DNA of 64,000 nt from NCBI RefSeq assembly GCF_015140455.1, contig NZ_AP024094.1, positions 1,054,001 through 1,118,000 of the forward strand, written 5' to 3'. The position numbers and the translations under genes were made by a program. Shown one piece after another: positions 57,604 to 64,000 of the stretch (position 1 is its first letter; each line of letters starts with the position of its first letter). The notes under the pieces are model-generated. The model searched no databases. It saw only the letters and a program-made list of their open reading frames with translations, and was not told where the DNA came from. Source of the DNA: Jeongeupia sp. HS-3. GTDB lineage: Bacteria > Pseudomonadota > Gammaproteobacteria > Burkholderiales > Chitinibacteraceae.

Positions 57604-58665
57604 TCAGCGCTTGGGTTTGCCCCAACTGCCACTGCTCTTGACGGGCGCGGGCTTTTTCGCCGCAGCGCCAGTCAGATCCTCGCCATTCAGGTAGGCCGCC
57701 TTGATGTCGCTGGCAAGCTCCAGCACTGCGCTGGCGTACAGCGTGCTCTTGTTGTAACGGGTGATCACGTAAAAGTTGGTGTAGCCGAGGTAGTAGCGGG
57801 TGAAATCCGGCTCGGTATCCAGCGCAAACAGCACCGCCTGGCGCTTGGGGTCGACCTCGGTCAGCGGGGTGACGCCCTTGGCCATCAATTCGGCCACGCT
57901 GTAATGCAGGTTGAATTTATCGGCAAGCAGCGCATCGACCTGGTCGCTGTTGACGTTGACGACGTCCATGGTCGGCCCGTCCTTTTCCCATCCATGTGCG
58001 GCCAGATAGTTGGCGACGCTGGCGATCGCGTCGTCGGCGTTGTTCCAGATGTCGCGATGATGATCGCCGTTCCAGTCGACCGCGTACTGGCGAAAGCTCG
58101 ACGGCATGAACTGCGGCCAGCCCATGGCGCCGGCGTACGAACCCTTGAATGACAGCGGATCTACGCCTTCCTCGCGCGCCAGCAGCAGAAACTGGGTCAG
58201 TTCTTTCTTGAAGAAGTCGGCGCGACGCGGGTAATCGAAGGCGACGGTCGTCAGTGCATCGATCACGCGGAAGCTGCCGGTGTTGCTGCCGTAGTTGGTT
58301 TCTGCGCCGAGGATGGCCACGATCACATCGGCGGATACGCCGTAGCGTGCCGAAACGGCAGCCAGCGTTTCGGCATTGGCGCGCCAGAAGCGGGCGCCGG
58401 CCTTGATACGCACCGGATTGACGAAGTTGCCGCGGAACTGATGCCACGGGCGGCTGGTCGAGGGACGATCCAGGATCGAGATGATGTTCGGCTTCAGCTC
58501 TACCTGTGCAAACAGCGCATCAAGCTTGTCGCGCGACATGTTTTCACTGGCAGCGATCTCGCCGATGTATTGCTGAACCTCGGGGCGGGCGATCAGCGCA
58601 TCATCGGCCAGGGCCGGGGCGGCAATCGTGATGGCAAGTAGGGCGGCAAGCAATGGAGTACGCAT
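57604..58665 (-). CDS. mltB: Lytic murein transglycosylase B
   Basis: MltB (353 aa) is a family 3 lytic transglycosylase that cleaves peptidoglycan to 1,6-anhydro-muropeptides. A signal peptide (~1-20, ending APALA) without a lipobox suggests a soluble periplasmic form (SltB-like) rather than the lipoprotein of E. coli. The catalytic Glu is in ILGAETNYGSNTG. Further MltB motifs are SFKGSYAGAMGWPQFMPSS and RYYLGYTNFYVITRYN. A basic C-terminal tail ends the protein. The ATG at 58665 is the start that gives a signal peptide. Confidence 0.93.
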   Translation of the reverse strand: MRTPLLAALLAITIAAPALADDALIARPEVQQYIGEIAASENMSRDKLDALFAQVELKPNIISILDRPSTSRPWHQFRGNFVNPVRIKAGARFWRANAETLAAVSARYGVSADVIVAILGAETNYGSNTGSFRVIDALTTVAFDYPRRADFFKKELTQFLLLAREEGVDPLSFKGSYAGAMGWPQFMPSSFRQYAVDWNGDHHRDIWNNADDAIASVANYLAAHGWEKDGPTMDVVNVNSDQVDALLADKFNLHYSVAELMAKGVTPLTEVDPKRQAVLFALDTEPDFTRYYLGYTNFYVITRYNKSTLYASAVLELASDIKAAYLNGEDLTGAAAKKPAPVKSSGSWGKPKR

Positions 58666-58716
58666 GAAATCCTCAGCCGGCATTGCCGGGTGGCGGTAGT
58701 AGGTGGGTATGGGAAA

Positions 58717-59733
58717 TTATTGGGAAAGGGCGCTTGATAGCAGCTTGGCGGTGACATTGACGATGGGGATGATCCGTTCATACGCCATCCGGGTCGGGCC
58801 GATCACGCCAAGCGTGCCGACGATTTCGCCATTGGCACGATACGGCGCAGTAATAACCGAGCAGTCATCGAGCGGCTCAAGGCCGGACTCACCACCGATG
58901 TAAATCTGTACGCCGTCGGCACGGTTGCCGATCTCGAGCAATTGCAGCAGTGCGGTTTTGCGGTCGAACAGCTCGAACAATTGCCGCAAACGCCCCATAT
59001 TTGACGCCAGATCGTCACTGTCGAGCAAATTGCGCTCGCCCGAAATCAGCACCGGTTCGTCAACGGGTTCGGTCAACGCGCCTTGTGCCGCGGCGTTCAG
59101 CAACGTCACCAGCTCGCCCTTGAGTGCATGTACCTCGACCTCGACCACCTGACGTACGTGCGCAAAGGTTTTTCCAACGCAGTGGGCGTTGAGGAAATGG
59201 GCGGCCTCGGCCAGTTGCGCTGCGGAGTAGATGGTTTTGGTGTTCAGTATCCGGTTTTGTACATCGCCATCGGCGGTGACCAGAATCAGCAATACCCGGT
59301 TATCGCCAAGTTGCAGGAATTCGATGTGCTTGAGAATGGCTTCCTGCCGTTTGGGCAGCATCACTACACCGGCGAAGTGCGTCAGCTGCGACAGCAGCTG
59401 CGAGGCCGCAGCGATCGAGCGTTGCGGATTGCCTTGCGGCAAGCCGGTGACCCCGGGCGAGGCTTTTTGTTCGAGCATGTCGAGCGTTTGCACCACCATC
59501 AACGAGTCGACAAAAAAACGATAGCCGCGCGCGGTGGGGATGCGGCCGGCCGAGGTGTGCGGGCTGGCAATAAAGCCGAGGTCTTCGAGTTCGGCCATCA
59601 CATTGCGTATCGTCGCCGGGCTGACGACCAGGCCGCTAGCCTGCGAGAGCGTTTTCGATCCGACCGGCTGGCCGTCGGCAATATAACGCTCGACGAGCGT
59701 GGTAAGCAGGTGTTGGGCGCGTTCGCTAAGCAT
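58717..59733 (-). CDS. hrcA: Heat-inducible transcription repressor HrcA
   Basis: HrcA (338 aa) represses groE/dnaK-type genes by binding CIRCE elements. The N-terminal winged helix (~1-75) reads ERAQHLLTTLVERYIADGQP, then SPATIRNVMAELEDLGF. The GAF-like dimerisation domain has GGESGLEPLDDCSVITAPY and the C-terminal GTLGVIGPTRMAYERIIPIV. No CIRCE element or chaperone gene is visible nearby. It is divergent from nadK with ~118 bp between starts, a common arrangement in betaproteobacteria. Confidence 0.95.
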   Translation of the reverse strand: MLSERAQHLLTTLVERYIADGQPVGSKTLSQASGLVVSPATIRNVMAELEDLGFIASPHTSAGRIPTARGYRFFVDSLMVVQTLDMLEQKASPGVTGLPQGNPQRSIAAASQLLSQLTHFAGVVMLPKRQEAILKHIEFLQLGDNRVLLILVTADGDVQNRILNTKTIYSAAQLAEAAHFLNAHCVGKTFAHVRQVVEVEVHALKGELVTLLNAAAQGALTEPVDEPVLISGERNLLDSDDLASNMGRLRQLFELFDRKTALLQLLEIGNRADGVQIYIGGESGLEPLDDCSVITAPYRANGEIVGTLGVIGPTRMAYERIIPIVNVTAKLLSSALSQ

Positions 59734-59851
59734 GCCCCGATTCTAACGCCGATGTCGCAGCCGTGCGTGCTCGGGATGGCTATGGTTTAATTCTGGGCAC
59801 TTGCGCGGCAGCAGCTGCAGTCTGGCCGTGCAGCTCATACCGGAATTTGCC

Positions 59852-60727
59852 ATGACAACCCTATTCAAAACGGTGGCCCTGGTTGGTCGCCGCAATACGC
59901 CGACCATCGCCGAACCGATGGTGCAACTGGCGGCGATGCTCGCCGCCCGTGGCGCCAGCGTCCTGATCGACGAGGAAGCCGCCGCCGAGCACGGCATCAC
60001 CGACCATCCCACCGTTGCACGTGACATGATCGGCCGGCTTGCCGACCTGGTGATCGTCATGGGTGGCGACGGCACCATGCTCGGCATTGCGCGCCTGGTT
60101 GCGCCGTACCGGATTCCGCTGATCGGCGTGAACCAGGGGCGACTCGGCTTTATGACCGATGTGCCGCTGGGCGAGATGGAAAAATTGATCGGCGACATGC
60201 TCGCCGGCGCCTTCGTCCCGGAAGAGCGCATCCTGCTGGAAACGACGATCTGTCGTGGCGACGAGGAGTTCGGCCCGTCGCTGGCGTTCAATGACGTGGT
60301 GTTCAGCCGCGGCTCGACCGGTTCGATGATCGAGTTCGAAATCATCATCGATCGCCAGTTTGTTTACAGCCAGCGCTCGGACGGCTTGATTGTCAGCACC
60401 CCGACCGGCTCGACCGCCTACGCGCTCGCGTCGGGCGGGCCGATTCTGCACCCCAGCCTGCCGGCGATCACGCTGGTGCCGATCTGCCCGCAATCGCTGT
60501 CAAACCGCCCGATCGTCGTTAGCGACGATAGCGAAGTCGAGTTCCTGCTGACCCGCGCCAATGATGCGCGCGTCTACTTCGACAACCAGTCGGACTTCGA
60601 GCTCAAAGAACACGATCGCGTGCGTATCCGTCGCTACCGCAATACGCTGCGCATCCTGCACCCGGTCGGATACAACTACTACGATATGCTGCGGGCCAAG
60701 TTGCACTGGGGCCACAAGCTCCAATAA
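59852..60727 (+). CDS. nadK: NAD kinase
   Basis: NadK (291 aa) phosphorylates NAD to NADP. The diagnostic GGDGTMLGIARLV (~residue 70) and NQGRLGFMTDV are present, as is the second glycine-rich block STPTGSTAYALASGGPILHP. The ATG at 59852 is the family start; the open frame begins 17 codons upstream. It is followed after 45 bp by recN on the same strand, probably one transcript. Confidence 0.96.
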   Translation: MTTLFKTVALVGRRNTPTIAEPMVQLAAMLAARGASVLIDEEAAAEHGITDHPTVARDMIGRLADLVIVMGGDGTMLGIARLVAPYRIPLIGVNQGRLGFMTDVPLGEMEKLIGDMLAGAFVPEERILLETTICRGDEEFGPSLAFNDVVFSRGSTGSMIEFEIIIDRQFVYSQRSDGLIVSTPTGSTAYALASGGPILHPSLPAITLVPICPQSLSNRPIVVSDDSEVEFLLTRANDARVYFDNQSDFELKEHDRVRIRRYRNTLRILHPVGYNYYDMLRAKLHWGHKLQ

Positions 60728-60772
60728 GCCACTGTTCCCCATTCAGGACACCACTCAGGATTTCCCGATCGC

Positions 60773-62440
60773 ATGCTGCTTTCGCTCAGGCTCAAGAATT
60801 TCGTCATCGTTGACGCGCTCGAACTCGATTTCGCCGCCGGCCTTACCGTACTGACCGGTGAAACCGGCGCAGGCAAATCGATCGTCCTCGATGCGCTCGG
60901 CTTGCTGCTCGGCGATCGTGCCGATACCGGCATCGTCCGGCATGGTTGCGATCGTGCCGAGCTGGCGGCCGAGTTCGAACTCGGCGATGTACCGGCGGCG
61001 AGCGCCTGGTTGATCGAGTCGGCGCTTGCCGACGACGACGCCAATCGGCTGGTGCTGCGGCGAACCATTGATATCCACGGCAAGAACCGCGCCTTTATCA
61101 ACGGCAGCCCGGCGACGCTGGCGCAGTTGAAGGGTGTTGGCGAGTTGCTGGTGGATATTCATGGCCAGCACGCACATCAGCGCCTGCTGCGCGCCGAGGT
61201 ACAACGGCAGGTGCTCGATGGCTACGCCGACGCCGAAGCGCAGGCCGTGGCGATGACTGTCGCCTGGCGCGGCTGGCGGCGACTGGCCGACGAGCTCGAC
61301 GCCGCGCACCGCAATGCGGCGACCTTCGAGGCTGAGCGCGAGCGCTTGCAGTGGCAAATCGACGAAGTCAGCACACTTTCGCTGAGCGACGATGAGTGGT
61401 CGACGCTGCAGGCCGAACACAAACGGCTGCATCATGCCGCCAGCCTGATCGATGGCGTGCAGGCGGCGCTGATGGCGTTGGCTGACGGCGACGACAACTG
61501 CCAGGCCTGGCTCGGCAGTGCACAGCACCATATCACCGAGCTGGCTGCTTACGACGGCGCACTCGGCGAGGCGCAAGAGCTGCTGGCGTCGACCGATGCG
61601 CAACTGGCCGAGGCGGTGAACACGCTGCGGCGCTACGCCGATGCGCTGGAACTCGATCCACAGCGACTGGCCGACGTCGAAGCGCGGATGGATGCGATCT
61701 GGCGGCTTGCGCGCAAATATCGCAGCGAACCTGAAAAACTGCCGGCCTTGCTGGCGGAGTGGCATGCACGGCTGGATACGCTGGGTGGGCGCGACGGACT
61801 GGCGCGACTGGAAGCCGATGTGCTCGCGGCCGAAACCCGCGCGACCAAGCTGGCGGCGGAGCTATCAAGCAAACGCGCCAAGGCGGCGCCGAAACTTGCC
61901 GAGGCGGTGACGCGTGAAATGCGGCCGCTGGCGTTGGCCGACAGCCGCTTCGAGATTGCGCTGACAAAGCTGGACACATTGTCGGCCCACGGCGCTGAAA
62001 GCATCGAGTTCCTCGTCGGCCATGGCGATGCGCCGGCGAAACCGATGGCAAAAATCGTCTCCGGTGGCGAGCTTTCCCGCATCAGTCTGGCGTTGCAGGT
62101 AATCGCCGCCACGCAAGGCGGCATTTCAACCTTCGTGTTCGACGAGGTGGATGTCGGCATCGGCGGGCGGGTTGCCGAAATCGTCGGACGGCTGCTTGCC
62201 GACCTTGGCGCCAATCGGCAGGTGTTGTGCATCACCCATTTGCCGCAGGTTGCCGCCTGCGGGCATCAGCACCTGCAGGTGAGCAAAGCCAATACCGCGG
62301 CCGGCATCGTCAGCGCGGTGAAGCCGCTATCGAGTGACGAGCGTATCGAGGAAATCGCCCGTATGCTCGGTGGCGTCGAGATCACCGAAACCACGCGCCG
62401 CCACGCTGCCGAACTGCTTGACCTGGTTCAGTCGGCATGA
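60773..62440 (+). CDS. recN: DNA repair protein RecN
   Basis: RecN (555 aa) is an SMC-like ATPase in double-strand-break repair. It has Walker A TGETGAGKS (~residue 30), a central coiled coil with a short hinge (~160-370), the ABC signature VSGGELSRISLALQ and Walker B TFVFDEVDVGIGG, plus the RQVLCITHLPQVAACG switch block. Length is normal. RecN is usually SOS-induced, but no clear CTGT-N8-ACAG or GAAC-N4-GTTC box was found in the 45-bp gap before it. Its TGA overlaps the tadA start. Confidence 0.95.
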   Translation: MLLSLRLKNFVIVDALELDFAAGLTVLTGETGAGKSIVLDALGLLLGDRADTGIVRHGCDRAELAAEFELGDVPAASAWLIESALADDDANRLVLRRTIDIHGKNRAFINGSPATLAQLKGVGELLVDIHGQHAHQRLLRAEVQRQVLDGYADAEAQAVAMTVAWRGWRRLADELDAAHRNAATFEAERERLQWQIDEVSTLSLSDDEWSTLQAEHKRLHHAASLIDGVQAALMALADGDDNCQAWLGSAQHHITELAAYDGALGEAQELLASTDAQLAEAVNTLRRYADALELDPQRLADVEARMDAIWRLARKYRSEPEKLPALLAEWHARLDTLGGRDGLARLEADVLAAETRATKLAAELSSKRAKAAPKLAEAVTREMRPLALADSRFEIALTKLDTLSAHGAESIEFLVGHGDAPAKPMAKIVSGGELSRISLALQVIAATQGGISTFVFDEVDVGIGGRVAEIVGRLLADLGANRQVLCITHLPQVAACGHQHLQVSKANTAAGIVSAVKPLSSDERIEEIARMLGGVEITETTRRHAAELLDLVQSA

Positions 62441-62955
62441 TCGAGCCGGATTTGCCGTCGGCGCCGGCGTGGACCGATGCCGAGATCGGCTTTATGCGCG
62501 AGGCATTGCTTGAGGCCGATCGTGCGCGCGGCATGGGCGAGGTGCCGGTTGGGGCGGTCGTGGTGCTCGATGGCGAAATCATCGGCCGTGGCTGCAACCA
62601 GCCGATCACGCGGCACGACCCCAGTGCGCACGCCGAAATGCTTGCCCTGCGCGATGCAGCATTGCGGCTCGGCAACTATCGGCTTCCCGGCGCCGTTCTT
62701 TATGTGACGCTGGAGCCGTGCCTGATGTGCGCCGGTGCCATGCTGCACGCGCGGCTGGCGCGCATCGTCTACGCCACCACCGATCCGAAAACCGGCGCGG
62801 CCGGCAGCGTGATCAATCCCTTCCCGGATCGCCGGCTCAATCATCAAACCGACGTCATCGGCGGGCTCTTGGCCGATGAGGCCGCCACACAGTTGCGTGC
62901 TTTTTTTCGTGAACGGCGTGAAACCGAAAAAGCGCGGCGCTTGGTCGGGTTTTAA
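62437..62955 (+). CDS. tadA: tRNA-specific adenosine deaminase
   Basis: TadA (172 aa) converts A34 to inosine in tRNA-Arg(ACG). The zinc-deaminase motifs are HAEMLALRDA (His ligand and catalytic Glu) and EPCLMCAGAMLHARL (two Cys ligands). The C-terminal HQTDVIGGLLADEAATQLRAFF helix is typical. The ATG overlaps the recN stop (ATGA). The N-terminus has a short extra segment (IEPDLPSAPAWTDAE) before the family core. Confidence 0.95.
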   Translation: MIEPDLPSAPAWTDAEIGFMREALLEADRARGMGEVPVGAVVVLDGEIIGRGCNQPITRHDPSAHAEMLALRDAALRLGNYRLPGAVLYVTLEPCLMCAGAMLHARLARIVYATTDPKTGAAGSVINPFPDRRLNHQTDVIGGLLADEAATQLRAFFRERRETEKARRLVGF

Positions 62956-63111
62956 GCCCCGGTTTTGCTGCAATGCAGCGACTGCACCGCTGTAACATTT
63001 GCGCGTCAACCCGGCTTGCAAACGCCGTTGTTCCGAATACGGGCGCTACACTCACTCCACCATAAGCGGCCAAACGGCCGCATGACGTCATGCATGGATG
63101 GAGGAGTGAGG
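62956..63111. other. Upstream region of the chitinase gene
   Basis: A 156-bp gap containing a stem GCGGCC-AAAC-GGCCGC (63066-63081) directly followed by the perfect palindrome CATGACGTCATG (63081-63092) and a strong GGAGGAG ribosome-binding site (63100-63106). The palindromes lie 20-46 bp before the start codon, a position suited to an operator or a leader-RNA structure. No clear -35/-10 pair was identified. Confidence 0.5.
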
Positions 63112-64000
63112 ATGAATAAGCTGTTATTGCCGCTGTTGTTGACCGCGGCATTTTCGCACGCCGATAGCGTGGTCTTCGAAGAAGGATTTGAGGGCGACCT
63201 GGCGACCAAATGGGTCGGTCAGCGTGGCGATGGCACCGTGCCGATGAACGTCACCCTGGTCGACGATCCGCTCAAGCCCGGCAACAAGGTCGCCCGCTTC
63301 GACAAACCGGTTTATGGCGGCGACATCTTCAGCAAGCAGTCCTTCCCCGAAGGCAAGTATGTCCTGTCGTTCGACTACCTTGGCACTTGCGGTGGCAATT
63401 GCGGCGGTGTGATCGGCGTCACCGCCGAGTTCCCGGGGCGCGACAACTGGCTCGCAGGTACGGCCAATTCGGGCTTCCCGGATCGGATCAAGGACACCGG
63501 CAAGTGGGAACACTACGAGCTCGACTTCAAGGGGCGCTTCGACTTCCATATCGCCATCGAGCAATGGACCAGCTCTAGTGGCGCCGGCAAGGACGTATTC
63601 TTCGACAACATCAAGCTGGTGCAGAAGGGCGATGCCGCGGCGGCTGCTGGCGCGGCCAAGGCCGCCGCAGCGGTTGCCGTCACCGGTGTACCCGCGCCCA
63701 AAGAGCCACAGATCGTCGGTTACTTCCCCGCTTGGGCCAAGCACAACAGCAATTACTGGGTGAAAGACGTCGAGACGTCGGGCGCGGCCAAGCGCATGAC
63801 CGTGATCAACTACGCCTTTGGCAACGTCAAGGACAACAAGTGCGTCGTTGGCGTCGAAGCCAAGGGCGTGGGTGCTGCGGCCGACGATTACTGGGATCCG
63901 GTGCCGAAAGCGCACACGCTTGACGGCCTGGACGACAAGGGCGACAAGGGGCTGTTCGGACACTGGAATCAACTCAAACAGCTGAAAAAGAAAAACCCCA
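63112..64000 (+). CDS. Secreted GH18 chitinase with N-terminal carbohydrate-binding-like module (5' part)
   Basis: The frame runs off the window; 296 codons are visible. A signal peptide (~1-17, ending SHA) is followed by a beta-sandwich-like module (~18-172, FEEGFEGDLATKW ... FFDNIKLV) that resembles carbohydrate-binding domains. Then come an Ala-rich linker (~175-192) and the start of a GH18 domain (QIVGYFPAWAKHNSNYWVKD, ~200), whose early strand TVINYAFGNV is typical of GH18 chitinases. The catalytic DxxDxDxE motif lies beyond the window, so activity cannot be judged. It would be exported to degrade chitin. Confidence 0.85.
   Translation, partial: MNKLLLPLLLTAAFSHADSVVFEEGFEGDLATKWVGQRGDGTVPMNVTLVDDPLKPGNKVARFDKPVYGGDIFSKQSFPEGKYVLSFDYLGTCGGNCGGVIGVTAEFPGRDNWLAGTANSGFPDRIKDTGKWEHYELDFKGRFDFHIAIEQWTSSSGAGKDVFFDNIKLVQKGDAAAAAGAAKAAAAVAVTGVPAPKEPQIVGYFPAWAKHNSNYWVKDVETSGAAKRMTVINYAFGNVKDNKCVVGVEAKGVGAAADDYWDPVPKAHTLDGLDDKGDKGLFGHWNQLKQLKKKNP

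Noticed and set aside
60728-60772. LexA box before recN
   Set aside because: CTGT at 60732 is followed after eight bases by CAGG rather than ACAG, and no GAAC-N4-GTTC is present. The match is too weak to call.

Overview
The window is ordinary chromosomal backbone of a GC-rich, motile, aerobic-to-microaerobic betaproteobacterium. The best guess is a chitin-degrading member of the Neisseriales (Chitinibacteraceae / Chromobacteriaceae type). The reasons are the surE-pcm-nlpD-rpoS block, the long-form QueF, a FixH-type cbb3 oxidase cluster without a bc1 or aa3 neighbour, a flagellar gene, and a secreted two-module GH18 chitinase running off the right edge. The taxonomic placement is inference; no rRNA or tRNA gene is present to fix it.

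Layout. 0-9 kb: a Mut7-C nuclease-like protein, a DMT exporter, then both aconitases (acnA on the minus strand, acnB on the plus strand) on either side of a GcvA-like LysR regulator that is translationally coupled to a small membrane protein. 8.7-13.9 kb: a HugZ/HutZ-like flavin/heme-split-barrel protein, a DUF3291 protein, the tRNA hydroxylase TrhO, a YehS-like DUF1456 protein, a stand-alone Rieske oxygenase and a second DMT exporter. 14-17.4 kb: surE-pcm-nlpD-rpoS, closed by a perfect 40-bp palindromic terminator. 17.4-21.6 kb, minus strand: lexA-queF-msrA-dapC-dapD, with dusC divergent from lexA. 22.6-30.8 kb, minus strand: the complete cbb3 oxidase locus ccoI-ccoS-[FNR promoter]-ccoN-O-Q-P-G-fixH. 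CcoQ (54 aa) was found by direct translation. 30.9-36.1 kb, minus strand: ribF-ileS-lspA-ispH, a classic overlapping operon. 36.2-41.5 kb: a membrane GAF-GGDEF cyclase, an orphan flgA and a phytase-like lipoprotein.

41.5-56.7 kb is bounded by two nearly identical copies of an IS5-family (IS427-type) element in opposite orientation, each flanked by CTAG. Between them lie a tyrosine-recombinase-fold protein that has lost its catalytic residues, rmuC, a DUF4124 protein, rnfH-ratA, dnaB, serB, a YecA/SEC-C protein, mfd and a MASE1-PAS-GGDEF-EAL protein. The second IS copy sits exactly in the stop codon of that last gene, and the target duplication recreates the stop. 56.8-64 kb: rlmB, mltB, hrcA, nadK, recN-tadA and the 5' part of the chitinase gene.

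Themes: genome maintenance (lexA, recN, rmuC, mfd, dnaB), stationary phase and stress (rpoS, msrA, hrcA), low-oxygen respiration under FNR, and c-di-GMP signalling. No CRISPR array, defence island, prophage or biosynthetic cluster is visible. The most unusual items are the catalytically dead integrase-like protein, the frame arrangement and target choice of the IS pair, a 50-bp near-perfect palindrome near 49.0 kb, the candidate LexA operator overlapping the lexA transcription start, and a lone Rieske oxygenase with a glutamate bridge residue. I did not find a convincing new multi-gene system.
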